From Paenibacillus cymbidii (lineage in GTDB: Bacteria > Bacillota > Bacilli > Paenibacillales > NBRC-103111), in NCBI RefSeq assembly GCF_004764705.1, contig NZ_SHLX01000010.1:62001-126000 (forward strand): a stretch of DNA of 64,000 nt, read 5' to 3'. Position numbers and translations under genes: made by a program. Below, piece after piece: positions 1-8,632 of the stretch. Below the pieces are notes generated by a model, which was not told where the DNA came from, searched no databases, and was given only the letters and a program-made list of their open reading frames with translations. Positions within the stretch are counted from its first letter, which is position 1, and the number at the start of each line of letters is the position of its first letter.

Positions 1-1
1 C

Positions 2-877
2 AAGTCGGAGGCGTTTGCGGCGATCGTGAAGATCGGCCGCACCCACCTGCAGGACGCAACCCCGCTAACGCTTGGCCAAGAGATCGGCGGCTGGTACGCC
101 ATGCTGCGCCACAGCGAAAAAATGCTGCAATTCGCGCTGAACGGTCTGCTCGAGCTGGCCGTTGGCGGCACTGCCGTCGGCACCGGGCTCAACGCGCATC
201 CCCGCTTCGGCGATACCGCAGCCGAGGAGCTGGCGCGCGAAACGGGGCTGCCGTTCGTGTCGGCCGCGAACAAGTTCCATGCGCTGACAAGCCACGACCA
301 GCTGGTGTTCGCGCACGGCGCGCTGAAGGCGCTCGCCGCCGATTTGATGAAAATCGCCAACGACGTGCGCTGGCTGGCCAGCGGCCCGCGCAGCGGCATC
401 GGCGAGTTGACGATTCCGGCCAACGAGCCGGGGAGTTCGATCATGCCAGGCAAGGTGAACCCGACGCAAAGCGAGGCGCTGACGATGGTTGTCTGCCAGG
501 TGATGGGCAACGACGCGTCGCTCGGCTTTGCAGCCAGCCAGGGCAATTTTGAACTGAATGTGTTCAAACCGGTCATCGCCTACAATTTCCTGCAGTCGGC
601 GGGCCTGTTGGCCGATGCGATGCAGTCGTTCAACGACCACTGCGCCGTTGGCATCGAGCCGAACGAGGACGCGATCGCCCGCCATTTGCACAATTCGCTG
701 ATGCTGGTGACCGCGCTTAATCCGCACATCGGCTACGACAACGCGGCGCGGATCGCCAAACTCGCCCACAGCGAGAAGCTGACGCTGCGGGAAGCGGCGA
801 TCCGCTCCGGGCTGCTGAGCGGCGAACAGTTCGACGCCGCGGTACGGCCGGAGCAGATGATCGCGCCGCACGAGTAA
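2..877 (+). CDS. fumC: Class II fumarate hydratase, C-terminal part
   Basis: Converts fumarate and malate in the TCA cycle in the cytosol. The reading frame is open from base 2, so the start lies upstream of the window; about 291 residues are present of a usual length near 460. Visible family signatures are [18 protein letters not shown] near the window edge and the fumarase/aspartase signature [12 protein letters not shown] (bases about 431-466), which carries the mobile catalytic loop. The C-terminal part ([10 protein letters not shown]) also fits FumC rather than aspartase. The nearest gene downstream is convergent, so nothing shows an operon on this side. Confidence 0.96.
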   Translation, partial: KSEAFAAIVKIGRTHLQDATPLTLGQEIGGWYAMLRHSEKMLQFALNGLLELAVGGTAVGTGLNAHPRFGDTAAEELARETGLPFVSAANKFHALTSHDQLVFAHGALKALAADLMKIANDVRWLASGPRSGIGELTIPANEPGSSIMPGKVNPTQSEALTMVVCQVMGNDASLGFAASQGNFELNVFKPVIAYNFLQSAGLLADAMQSFNDHCAVGIEPNEDAIARHLHNSLMLVTALNPHIGYDNAARIAKLAHSEKLTLREAAIRSGLLSGEQFDAAVRPEQMIAPHE

Positions 878-886
878 ACCGCTGCG

Positions 887-1618
887 TTAAGCCAGATCGA
901 CCAGCAGCAGCTCCGCGGCGGCGTCGGTGCCGATGACGAGATCGGCCGCGTTCGTCAGGCGGAGCGCATCGCCTTCCGTCAGCGGCTGCGTCGCCTCGCC
1001 GCCTTCCAAAGACGCGTCGCTGACGGTTGCCGTCGCCGCGCCTTTAATGACGAACAGCAGCAAGCGGCGATTGCCGTTCGGCGTATGGCGGACGGATTCG
1101 CCCGCTTGCAGCGTCGACAGGTAGAAGGTGGCGTCCTGGTGAATGTGCAGGGCCCCTTCGCGCTCGCCTCCGGAAATGACCGGCAGCAGCTTGCCGTGCT
1201 GCTCTTCCCGGGTAAAGCGCTTTTGTTCCCAGGAAGGCGTCAAATCCTTGTGCTTCGGGTATACCCACATTTGCAGCAGCCGCACCGGCCGTTCGGCGGA
1301 CGGGTTGTACTCCGAATGGTAGATGCCCGAACCGGCGGTCATGCGCTGCACTTCGCCGGCATCGATCACGCCTTTGTTGCCCAGGCTGTCTTTATGCTCC
1401 AGCTTGCCGTCGATCACATAGGTGACGATTTCCATGTCGGCGTGCGGATGCATGCCGAAACCGGTGCCGGGCTGCACGATGTCGTCGTTAAAGACGCGCA
1501 TCATGCCGAACCGGGCATTGGCCGGGTCCTGGTATTCGGCGAAAGAGAAGCTGAACCGGCTTTGCAGCCAGCCGTGATCGGCGGTGAAGCGAGCATCCGA
1601 CGGGATGTATTGCAGCAT
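887..1618 (-). CDS. Pirin family bicupin (YhhW/quercetinase-like)
   Basis: 243 residues, the usual length for bacterial pirins. The N-terminal cupin shows the metal ligands: H57 and H59 in GMHPHADME, then H101 and E103 in GIYHSEYNP. The C-terminal cupin is more divergent. Members bind Fe, Cu or Ni and some have quercetin 2,3-dioxygenase activity; the real substrate is not known from sequence. The ATG is preceded by a good GGAGG. It sits 18 bp downstream of doxX on the same strand, so both are probably cotranscribed from the HxlR-controlled promoter, which suggests a role in quinone, electrophile or redox stress. Confidence 0.9.
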   Translation of the reverse strand: MLQYIPSDARFTADHGWLQSRFSFSFAEYQDPANARFGMMRVFNDDIVQPGTGFGMHPHADMEIVTYVIDGKLEHKDSLGNKGVIDAGEVQRMTAGSGIYHSEYNPSAERPVRLLQMWVYPKHKDLTPSWEQKRFTREEQHGKLLPVISGGEREGALHIHQDATFYLSTLQAGESVRHTPNGNRRLLLFVIKGAATATVSDASLEGGEATQPLTEGDALRLTNAADLVIGTDAAAELLLVDLA

Positions 1619-1636
1619 GATGGATCCCTCCTATTT

Positions 1637-2041
1637 TCAGAACAATGCTTTATCCAAAGAATAGTCGCCGGCGCCGACAAGCGCAACCCCGATGGCGATT
1701 GCGAGCAGCAGTACGTTGTATTCGATTCCGCCGGAGGTAACCCAGTAGCCGTTTTTGCCGTGAACCTTGACGATAGCGATCAGCATCGTCAGCACGATCA
1801 GCGCCGCGCCGGCTTCGGTGAACAGCCCCGCGGCGAACAGCAGGCCGCCTCCGATTTCGGCGAGCCCGGCGAGCACCGCCATCAGCAGCCCCGGTTTAAT
1901 CCCGATCGATTCGAAAAATCCTCCCGTCGCCTTCGGCCCGTGACCGCCGAACCAGCCGAACAGCTTCTGCGTGCCGTGCCCGGCAAAGGTAAGACCAACC
2001 ACAAGCCGGATCACCAAAAGTCCCCATGCTGCCATTTCCAT
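1637..2041 (-). CDS. DoxX family membrane protein
   Basis: 134 residues with four predicted membrane helices and the typical DoxX opening (LVIRLVVGLTFAGHGTQKLFGW) split by glycine turns. DoxX-type proteins are small integral membrane proteins often next to HxlR or MarR regulators and linked to thiol and oxidative stress; no catalytic activity can be assigned. An AGGAGT ribosome site precedes the ATG. First gene of a two-gene operon with the pirin gene, transcribed divergently from the HxlR regulator. Confidence 0.88.
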   Translation of the reverse strand: MEMAAWGLLVIRLVVGLTFAGHGTQKLFGWFGGHGPKATGGFFESIGIKPGLLMAVLAGLAEIGGGLLFAAGLFTEAGAALIVLTMLIAIVKVHGKNGYWVTSGGIEYNVLLLAIAIGVALVGAGDYSLDKALF

Positions 2042-2066
2042 CCACTCCTAATTCATTATTTTTGTT

Positions 2067-2134
2067 TACTAACTTACTTTATGTAAGTGATAGTAGAATA
2101 TCCTCTTACTTTTGTCAAGTAACTATGCTAAAAT
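2067..2134. promoter_or_regulatory. Divergent doxX/hxlR promoter with two HxlR-type operators
   Basis: On the minus strand TTGACA (2118-2113), a 17-bp spacer and TACTAT (2095-2090) form a good sigma-A promoter for doxX. On the plus strand an extended -10, TGCTAAAAT (2126-2134), can serve hxlR. Two inverted repeats overlap these elements: ACTTAC-TTTAT-GTAAGT (2072-2088, with outer TACT/AGTA arms at 2067-2070 and 2092-2095) and TTACT-N7-AGTAA (2106-2122). Their centres are 34 bp apart, about three helix turns. The TACT/AGTA architecture resembles known YodB/HxlR operators, so mutual repression of both genes is inferred. Confidence 0.72.
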
Positions 2135-2159
2135 TTAATTCAGAAGGAGATGGTGACAG

Positions 2160-2495
2160 ATGGAATCGCATCCGATGTGTCCAAAATTCGAAGCTGCCTT
2201 CGAACTGCTCGGCAAGCGTTGGACCGGGCTGATCATTCGCGTTCTGTTGTCCGGTCCCAAACGGTTCAAGGATATATCCGCGCATATACCGGAGATGAGC
2301 GATCGTATGCTGTCCGAACGGTTCAAGGAGCTGGAAGCCGCCGGCATCGTGCTCAGGAGCGTATACCCGGAAACGCCGGTGCGCATCGAATACGAACTGA
2401 CCGCCAAAGGCAAATCGCTGCAGAAGGTAATGGAAGAAGTGCAGTCGTGGGCGGAGCAATGGGAAATCGGAGCCGCCGCCAAACATGAAGCTTGA
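2160..2495 (+). CDS. HxlR family winged-helix regulator
   Basis: 111 residues, full family length. The protein opens with a cysteine at position 7 followed by the HxlR core (ELLGKRWTGLIIRVLLSGPKRF, then MSDRMLSERFKELEAAGIV as recognition helix and wing). An N-terminal cysteine at position 6-7 is the redox switch in YodB and CatR of Bacillus subtilis, so quinone or diamide sensing is a reasonable inference. AGAAGGAGA lies 9 bp before the ATG. It is divergent from doxX-pirin and next to inverted repeats that fit its own operators. Confidence 0.9.
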   Translation: MESHPMCPKFEAAFELLGKRWTGLIIRVLLSGPKRFKDISAHIPEMSDRMLSERFKELEAAGIVLRSVYPETPVRIEYELTAKGKSLQKVMEEVQSWAEQWEIGAAAKHEA

Positions 2496-2544
2496 AACGG
2501 GCGGGGACGCCGGCGATGGATCGTACAAGGAGGAAGAACATAAA

Positions 2545-3150
2545 GTGGCTCGGACGCAGCTTGCGCTGATCAGACATGGCGAAACGGATTGGAACCGGGA
2601 AAAACGCAACCAGGGGCAGCGCGACATTCCGCTTAACGCGGAAGGAGTGCGGCAAGCGCAGCTGCTGGCGGAAAGACTGGCGGGGGAAAGGTGGAACGCC
2701 GTATACAGCAGCGATCTCGGCCGCGCCGCGGCAACGGCCCGCGCGATCGCGGAAGCGCTCGGCATGGAGTTAGGCGGCTACGACGGACGACTGCGCGAGC
2801 AATCGTTCGGCCGGCTGGAAGGGACGACGGAAGCGGAGCGGATCGCCTTGTGGGGCGAACGCTGGAGCGATCTGGAGCACGGAGTGGAAACGGAAGCGTC
2901 GGTGCAGGAGAGGGCGTTTGCCGCTGTACGGCATTTTGCCGGGCGGCATCCCGGCGAGCGGATCATTATGGTCAGCCACGGGGCGTGGATCGGGTATTTG
3001 ATCGACCGGCTGTTTCCGCAGATGGAGCGGGAGAAAATGAAGAACACGTCGGTGACGATGCTTGAGCTGGAAGGCGACAGCTGGGCGTGTTCGCTGTTCA
3101 ACTGTGCGCGTCATTTGGACACATTCGGCGATCCGGTCGCGGTAAAATAA
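2545..3150 (+). CDS. Histidine phosphatase family (phosphoglycerate-mutase-like)
   Basis: 201 residues from a GTG start chosen because AAGGAGGAAG lies 8 bp upstream; a longer frame opening at ATG 2485 overlaps hxlR and lacks a ribosome site. The branch-1 signature RHGETDWN is at residues 10-17 with H11 as the phospho-acceptor. The second histidine is H145 in MVSHGAW. The acid-base Glu region follows AVYSSDLGRAAATA. Substrate not predictable; relatives include CobC-like phosphatases and broad sugar phosphatases. Confidence 0.9.
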   Translation: MARTQLALIRHGETDWNREKRNQGQRDIPLNAEGVRQAQLLAERLAGERWNAVYSSDLGRAAATARAIAEALGMELGGYDGRLREQSFGRLEGTTEAERIALWGERWSDLEHGVETEASVQERAFAAVRHFAGRHPGERIIMVSHGAWIGYLIDRLFPQMEREKMKNTSVTMLELEGDSWACSLFNCARHLDTFGDPVAVK

Positions 3151-3270
3151 AATCCCGCCGCCGCGTCGTTTTTGCCCGGCTGCCGTAAATCCGTTTGCGA
3201 ACATCTTGCGTATCTTCAAATAGATGGTTATCGGCCTTTTCCCAAACCTGAAAGACAGGGAGGTATGATA

Positions 3271-4551
3271 ATGGCTCGCGTTCGCGAATGGTTGAAGCTG
3301 CCTTACGGCAGGAAGCTGAAAAAGCTGCACGCCTGGAACGCCTGGATCGTGCTGCTGCTGGCGGTGTCCGGCATCGTGCTGTACGCGCCGTTCATGCGCG
3401 GCGTATTGCAGGAAGGCCGGGTTTGGCTGAAGCAAGTGCATATTTATTTGGGCATCGCCTCGATTGTGGTCCTGCTTCTTTACGTGCCGCTGATCGCCAA
3501 ACATCTGAAGCAGCTCGTCGGCAAAAGGGCGCAGCAATGGAATCTCGGCATCGTGCTGATTATTTTGCTCGGCTGGAGCTTGAGCGGCCTCGTCCTGTGG
3601 CAGTTCCGCCATTTGCCGACCCATTGGGCGAATGCGGCGCTGTTTTTTCACGATCTGTTCACTTGGGTTGGCGTGCCATACGCCGTTTATCATTCGATTT
3701 CGCGCAGCCGCTGGATCAAGCAGGACGAGGCGCGGGAGAAGCAGGCGGCGGCAAGGGCGCAGCGCGAGCTGCAGAAGCGGCCTGCTGACGGCGAGCCGGA
3801 GCGACCGACCGCGGCGTTCGATTACGATGCCTACCGCCGCAAAATGACGCGCCGCACGTTCGTACGGTTGTCCATCGCGGGCCTGATGGCGGCCGTGATC
3901 GGGCCGTCGTTCTATCGCTGGATGAAAGCCGCTTCCGATACGGGCGGATCGGCGCTCGACAACATCGCGGCCGCGGACGGCAACCGCATGCTGCCTCCTC
4001 CGACGCCGCTGGCTGAATCGGCGCAAGTGGTCGGCGGCGGGGCCAAAGGCAACTTCCGCATTTACACGGTGACGAAGATCCCGTCCTTTTCGTCGGACAA
4101 CTGGCATTTCGATATCGGCGGGTTGGTCGATCAGCCGCAGAAGTGGACGTGGGAGCAGTTTCTGGCGCTTCCGCGGAAGGTGCAGGTGAGCGATTTCCAT
4201 TGCGTCACCGGCTGGTCGGTGTACAAATGCACATGGGAAGGCATTCCGCTGTCCGAGCTTCTGAAGCTGGCCGGGGTGCAGCCGAAAGCGAAATACGTCA
4301 AATTTTACTCCGGCGACGGCGAATATACGGATGCGCTTTCACTCGAGCAGGCGCATATGGACGACGTGCTGGTGGCGGTCATGCTCGACGGCAAGCCGCT
4401 TCCCCAGGATCTCGGCGGTCCGGTGCGCCTCGTCGTGCCGAAGATGTACGCTTACAAGTCGGTCAAGTGGCTGCAAGCGATCGAGTTGATCGAGAAGAGC
4501 CATATCGGCTATTGGGAAGTGCGCGGGTACGATAACGACGCTTGGGTGTAA
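3271..4551 (+). CDS. Cytochrome b-like membrane domain fused to sulfite-oxidase-fold molybdoenzyme
   Basis: 427 residues. The first 150 hold four hydrophobic helices with histidines that could bind haem b (HAWN, QVHIYLG, LPTHWAN, FFHDLF). After a charged linker (about 152-190) comes a twin-arginine-like motif TRRTFVRLS (R194, R195) and one more hydrophobic segment, then a sulfite-oxidase/YedY-type Mo domain (about 270-427) with the expected Mo-ligand cysteine C311 in DFHCVTGWS. The layout suggests an exported, membrane-anchored reductase or oxidase taking electrons from the quinone pool through its own b-type subunit. AGGGAGG precedes ATG 3271. moaA, needed for its cofactor, is the next gene. 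Confidence 0.85.
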   Translation: MARVREWLKLPYGRKLKKLHAWNAWIVLLLAVSGIVLYAPFMRGVLQEGRVWLKQVHIYLGIASIVVLLLYVPLIAKHLKQLVGKRAQQWNLGIVLIILLGWSLSGLVLWQFRHLPTHWANAALFFHDLFTWVGVPYAVYHSISRSRWIKQDEAREKQAAARAQRELQKRPADGEPERPTAAFDYDAYRRKMTRRTFVRLSIAGLMAAVIGPSFYRWMKAASDTGGSALDNIAAADGNRMLPPPTPLAESAQVVGGGAKGNFRIYTVTKIPSFSSDNWHFDIGGLVDQPQKWTWEQFLALPRKVQVSDFHCVTGWSVYKCTWEGIPLSELLKLAGVQPKAKYVKFYSGDGEYTDALSLEQAHMDDVLVAVMLDGKPLPQDLGGPVRLVVPKMYAYKSVKWLQAIELIEKSHIGYWEVRGYDNDAWV

Positions 4552-4570
4552 AATAGCGATAGCAGCAACA

Positions 4571-4594
4571 GCCGGCGATGGTAGGGTCGCCGGC
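4571..4594 (+). terminator. Hairpin between molybdoenzyme gene and moaA
   Basis: GCCGGCGA and TCGCCGGC form a perfect 8-bp stem with an 8-nt loop, 20 bp after the molybdoenzyme stop. Only a weak T-run (GTTTT after six bases) follows, so it may be a leaky terminator or mRNA stabiliser rather than a full stop. Confidence 0.4.
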
Positions 4595-4719
4595 TTGCCC
4601 GTTTTGGCCGCGGGTGTGCAAAAAACGTGCCGGATGGCGGAAAATATGCCATAATGGAAGCACAAGCAGCTGCTGAGCTGCGTTCGGAGGAGAGAGCCGG
4701 CAGGCAGGAGGGGATTGCT

Positions 4720-5724
4720 TTGGAACGGAAGCTGATCGATCGGTTCGGCAGGCAGCACGATTATTTGCGCATCTCGGTCACGGACAAATGCAACCTGCGC
4801 TGCGTGTACTGCATGCCGGAGGAAGGAATGACATTCGAGCCGGACGAGAAGCTGCTGCGCTTCGAGGAGATTGCGGAAGTGGTGCGCGTGCTGGCCGGGC
4901 TCGGCGTGCGCAAGCTGCGGCTGACCGGCGGCGAGCCGATGGTGCGGCGCGATCTGGAGAAGCTGGTCGCGATGCTTGCAGCGATCCCGGGCATCGAAGA
5001 TATCGCGCTGACGACCAACGGCATCTTCCTGGCGCCGAAGGCGGAGCAGCTGCGGGCTGCCGGGCTGACCAGGGTCAACATCAGCCTAGATTCGCTGCAT
5101 GCGGACCGGTTCCGGCTCATTACGCGCGGCGGCGACATCCGCAAGGTGCTGGACAGCATCGCGGCGGCCGAGCGGGTCGGACTCGACCCGATCAAAATCA
5201 ATGTCGTGCTCATGAAAGGCATGAACGACGACGAAATCGCCGATTTCCTCCGGCTGACGCTGGAGCGGAAGCTGCACGTGCGATTCATTGAATATATGCC
5301 GATCGGCCATGACGATGAGGGCTGGAAGGCGCGGTATTTGCCGCTGAGCACCGTGCTTGAGCGATGCGCCGAACTCGGCTGGGACGCACAGCCGGCGGAA
5401 GCGGTGTACGGCAACGGGCCGGCGCGAAATTACCGCATCGCCGGCGCGCCAGGCGCATTCGGGTTGATCCATCCGGTGAGCGATCATTTCTGCGAAACGT
5501 GCAATCGCCTGCGGCTGACGGCCGACGGCAACATCAAGCCGTGCCTGTATTGGTCGGACGAATTCAACGTCCGGCGTTATATCGGCGACGACCGGGCGGT
5601 GGAGGAGTTGTTTTTCCGCGCGCTCGACATCAAGCCGCAAAATCATGAAATGGCGCAAGCGCTCGCCAGCGCCGCACAATCGCACACGCCGACGGCGCGG
5701 CGCATGTCGCAAATCGGCGGCTGA
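4720..5724 (+). CDS. moaA: GTP 3',8-cyclase MoaA
   Basis: Radical SAM enzyme for the first step of molybdenum cofactor synthesis (GTP to 3',8-cyclo-GTP). 334 residues from a TTG start with GGAGGGG 6 bp upstream, giving the normal MoaA N-terminus; a GTG at 4627 would add 31 residues without a ribosome site. The N-terminal cluster is C24, C28, C31 in [10 protein letters not shown]. The C-terminal [4Fe-4S] cysteines are in [10 protein letters not shown] and KPCL. The protein ends with the conserved Gly-Gly tail. Downstream of a molybdoenzyme, which fits a Moco-supply role. Confidence 0.97.
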   Translation: MERKLIDRFGRQHDYLRISVTDKCNLRCVYCMPEEGMTFEPDEKLLRFEEIAEVVRVLAGLGVRKLRLTGGEPMVRRDLEKLVAMLAAIPGIEDIALTTNGIFLAPKAEQLRAAGLTRVNISLDSLHADRFRLITRGGDIRKVLDSIAAAERVGLDPIKINVVLMKGMNDDEIADFLRLTLERKLHVRFIEYMPIGHDDEGWKARYLPLSTVLERCAELGWDAQPAEAVYGNGPARNYRIAGAPGAFGLIHPVSDHFCETCNRLRLTADGNIKPCLYWSDEFNVRRYIGDDRAVEELFFRALDIKPQNHEMAQALASAAQSHTPTARRMSQIGG

Positions 5725-5742
5725 CGCGCCGATTGATGAAAG

Positions 5743-5788
5743 AAGCTCCCCGTTCCTGCCGGTATTCGGCGGGAGGGGGAGCTTTTTG
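5743..5788. terminator. Bidirectional rho-independent terminator
   Basis: AAGCTCCCC (5743-5751) pairs with GGGGAGCTT (5776-5784), with further G+C-rich pairing inside, and is followed by TTTTTGTTGTT on the plus strand. It lies between convergent moaA and the SLH gene, and the complement carries TTCTTTC after the stem, so it may stop both. Confidence 0.85.
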
Positions 5789-5797
5789 TTGTTGGTA

Positions 5798-7525
5798 TTA
5801 TGGAGTCGGGCAGCTCATATTGTTGCGCACCGTATCGTACGTAGTAAGCACGAGCAGGTCGCGCTTGACGTTGTCCGTGCCGCCGAACTTGCCGTCGGCG
5901 CCGTTGCTCAGCAGCTTCAGCTGAATCGCCAGCGAAACGTAGCCTTTTGCCCAGTCGGAAACGGTGTTGTCGCCCGTTCCGGGCGCGTTGCGGGCTTCCT
6001 TGTCCTGACCGAGGGCGCGGACGAGGAACGTTGCGAGTTGCTCTTTCGTTACTTTGCCGGCCGGGTTATATTGGCCGTCGCCCATCCCGTCCGTGATCCC
6101 CGCCTTGCGGATCGCTTCGATATAAGGCAGCGCATAGCCGTTCGCCGCGTCGTCCGAGTTGACATCGGAGAAGGAGGTCGTTTTCAAGCTGTCATCCACT
6201 TTCAGGCCGAAGATGAGCGCCGCGACTTTGGCGAACTGGGCGCGGTTCATTTCGTCCCGTGGGGCGAACTTGCCGTCTTCGATCCCGTCAAACACGCCGG
6301 CACTGATCAAGGCGTCGAATTTCGCTTTGGTGGCGGCGTCCAAATCCTTCAGGTCGCTGAAGTCGGCGGACGACTTCGTCGACTCAAGGATAGCAACCAT
6401 CGCTTTGGCGGCGGCCGCGGTCACCTGGCAGGCGATCGGCGCCACATTCGGCGGTGCCGTCGGCCGCGGCGCAACCGTCGGTTCCGGCGTCGCCGAAGGC
6501 GTAGCGGACGGCGTCGGCGAAGGCGACAGCGACGGTGTAGCCGAAGGTGTCGGCGTTGGCGTAGCCGTTGGTGTTGCTGTTGGCGTCGGGTCCGGTGTTG
6601 GATCCGGAGTCGGTTCTGCCAGGGTGGTGACCGGAATCTCCACATCGCCAACCGAATCCGACTCCAGGCCTCCCACGTTAACGGCTCTTACGACGAAAGT
6701 ATACGACGATTGCGGTTGCAACCCGCTTACGACATATTCATCCGTGTGCGCGCCGACGGTACCAACTTGGATAGGTGACGGATTGGCCATGCGATAGATG
6801 CGGTAACCGACTACTCGTTCCGAATCGTCGTTAGGGGTCCACGACAAGGTTGCGCTGTTTGTGGTTACCGTGGGTGCGCTTCCGCTCGGCGATGTCGGCT
6901 TTGAGGTGATATCGGTCTTCACCGTAACTGTCGCTGTCCCCGATGATGGCATGGTCGGGGTGACGGTAATCTCGTACGATCTGCCATGCATCAGGTTGGT
7001 CAACTGATATGTTGCTTCCGTTACCGATGAGTCGACCACATTGCCATTGACGGCAACTTCATATTGCAGAGCCGAGCCTTCCCAGGCAATCGAGATACTT
7101 GTGTCTGTCGTTGCGCTTGCGTGCAAGTAGACGGCACCGGTTGTCGACTGCAGTCTGGCTTCGTTGCTGAAGTTGGAACGTTCGGTTTCGGTAAGCTTTG
7201 CCTTCACGTAATAACCTACGGACTCTGACTGCGGTTCGGGAATCGTATAACGGAGTATGTCCGCTCCGACTGTAGCGAGTGGCGTCGCGTCGCCTTGATG
7301 CCGGTAAATCTCGTAGCCGGCCAGCGGCGCAGCGGTCAGCGACGGCGTCCAGACGAGGCTCCAACTGGTATTCGATTGATCGTACACAATGGAAGCGACA
7401 GGTGCAGACGGCAGTTGGATCGACGGAGCGGCTGCCGCTTGTCCGGCCGGACGAAGCGAGCCGAAGGGCAAAAGCAGTAAAGCGGCGACTAGGATCCTGA
7501 CGACGATGGTTCGTAATGAGTGCAA
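5798..7525 (-). CDS. Exported FN3-repeat protein with C-terminal SLH domains
   Basis: 575 residues from a TTG start; AAAGGAGG lies 9 bp upstream and the resulting N-terminus is a clean signal peptide (HSLRTIVVRILVAALLLLPF then AAA). An ATG eleven codons earlier lies before that ribosome site. Order: two or three fibronectin type III-like modules (about 40-305, for example LAGYEIYRHQG and VVGYRIYRMAN), a Pro/Thr/Ser linker of TP-repeats (about 308-370), then SLH-type modules (about 385-560, AGVFDGIEDGKFAPRDEMNR, AGITDGMGDGQYNPAGKVTK). SLH domains anchor to pyruvylated cell-wall polymer, so this is an S-layer-associated adhesin or wall protein. Confidence 0.88.
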   Translation of the reverse strand: MHSLRTIVVRILVAALLLLPFGSLRPAGQAAAAPSIQLPSAPVASIVYDQSNTSWSLVWTPSLTAAPLAGYEIYRHQGDATPLATVGADILRYTIPEPQSESVGYYVKAKLTETERSNFSNEARLQSTTGAVYLHASATTDTSISIAWEGSALQYEVAVNGNVVDSSVTEATYQLTNLMHGRSYEITVTPTMPSSGTATVTVKTDITSKPTSPSGSAPTVTTNSATLSWTPNDDSERVVGYRIYRMANPSPIQVGTVGAHTDEYVVSGLQPQSSYTFVVRAVNVGGLESDSVGDVEIPVTTLAEPTPDPTPDPTPTATPTATPTPTPSATPSLSPSPTPSATPSATPEPTVAPRPTAPPNVAPIACQVTAAAAKAMVAILESTKSSADFSDLKDLDAATKAKFDALISAGVFDGIEDGKFAPRDEMNRAQFAKVAALIFGLKVDDSLKTTSFSDVNSDDAANGYALPYIEAIRKAGITDGMGDGQYNPAGKVTKEQLATFLVRALGQDKEARNAPGTGDNTVSDWAKGYVSLAIQLKLLSNGADGKFGGTDNVKRDLLVLTTYDTVRNNMSCPTP

Positions 7526-7620
7526 GTAAAAAATCCTCCTTTTGTAAAGAATGTCCATCCTATTTACCTTAATGAAAAAAGTTTCCCGGTAAAAGGGTAT
7601 TCCGACTTATTTCGACTTTC

Positions 7621-7650
7621 ATTATAGGTCTTTTGGCAGGGGTGAAGCAA
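7621..7650 (-). promoter_or_regulatory. Putative sigma-A promoter of the SLH protein gene
   Basis: On the minus strand TTGCTT (7650-7645), an 18-bp spacer and TATAAT (7626-7621). It would leave a leader of about 90 nt before the TTG start. Confidence 0.45.
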
Positions 7651-7690
7651 CTAATTGAGCGAAGGCTGGCGCTATGCCAACGTTTTTTCG

Positions 7691-7883
7691 AAATAGGCCA
7701 TCTTTTATTGCCTATTCCGCCCCAAAATGGCCCGCGGCAATAAATAGCCAGTGTTTTCGCTGGCTATTTGGTTGGAAAACTTGATTTTGAAGGGATTTGG
7801 CCCGAATAGGCCATGTTTTCACTGGCTATTTTCGAGGAAGCGGGTAAAATGACGGGAATAAGCCATTTTTTAGTGGCTATTTT
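7691..7883. repeat. Composite four-hairpin interspersed repeat, copy A
   Basis: Four imperfect palindromes of 26-28 bp start at 7691, 7742, 7804 and 7856. Stems are AATAGGC/GCCTATT or AATAGCCAG/CTGGCTATT around A/T-rich loops. Offsets 0, 51, 113, 165 are the same in copies B, C and E. It fills most of the 510-bp gap between the divergent SLH and GNAT genes. No gene is supported here; the short open frame across units 3-4 is shared by other copies but lacks a ribosome site. Confidence 0.9.
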
Positions 7884-8035
7884 AGCAGGCGGATGGAGAG
7901 TTGGGGGCATTGCGGCATCGGGAGGCATAGTTTCATTATAATCAGACTTTACGACATGGAACTTGCCGACTTCTTCTATAATAGTAAGGGCAATAGTAGG
8001 GGCATGGCGCCAAATTGCGTATCGGGAGACGAAAC

Positions 8036-8599
8036 GTGTTTACGATTGAATGCCGAGGGATCTTGTTAAGAGAGTTTGAGTTGGCTGATTTGGAAACATT
8101 TCATGCTTTAACCTGGCAGCCGGAAATTTATGACATGCTGCCGGGATGGAATGTATCGAAAGAGCAACGGGAAGCATGGCTGCAGGACTTTGAAATCCCT
8201 GACAATCGGCGATTTCTGCATGCGGTCTCCGCTCACGGGGATGTCGGGGAGCTTCGGCTTCGTTTGGGCATTGTGTTACAAGCGACCGGGGAGTTAATCG
8301 GCTGGTGCTGCACCGGAATCAAGCATGAACTGCCGCCTCCCAACCGGGAGATCGTGTTTGCCATCTCCAAAGAGCATCGTGGCCTTGGGTATACGACGCA
8401 AGCGGTACAAGCGATGATCGCCTATTTATTCGAGCGGACCAACGTCGAAGTGCTTCTTGCCCTGGCGCTGATCCGCAACCTACCGTCAAATCGGGTGATC
8501 CAAAAATGCGGGTTTGTTTTTCAAACCGACATGGAAATCGAGTGCGAGAAGTATAATGTGTACAAACTGAGCAGAAGCGTGTGGGAAATCAACCATTGA
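8036..8599 (+). CDS. GNAT family N-acetyltransferase (RimJ/RimL type)
   Basis: 187 residues from GTG 8036, chosen because CGGGAGA lies 7 bp upstream; a TTG at 8015 is in frame but has no ribosome site. The RimJ/RimL-like fold is visible: LLREFELADLETF at the start, the acetyl-CoA loop EHRGLGYTTQAVQAMI, and the closing NLPSNRVIQKCGFVFQ. Substrate unknown. A candidate -10 TATAAT is at 7977-7982. The P-loop kinase gene 34 bp downstream may be cotranscribed. Confidence 0.87.
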   Translation: MFTIECRGILLREFELADLETFHALTWQPEIYDMLPGWNVSKEQREAWLQDFEIPDNRRFLHAVSAHGDVGELRLRLGIVLQATGELIGWCCTGIKHELPPPNREIVFAISKEHRGLGYTTQAVQAMIAYLFERTNVEVLLALALIRNLPSNRVIQKCGFVFQTDMEIECEKYNVYKLSRSVWEINH

Positions 8600-8632
8600 G
8601 GCGGTTTACTCGTAGGGAGGGACACATTCGAC

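Noticed and set aside
1085..2086. 333-codon plus-strand frame across pirin and doxX
   Set aside because: Shadow of two well-supported minus-strand genes; no homology.
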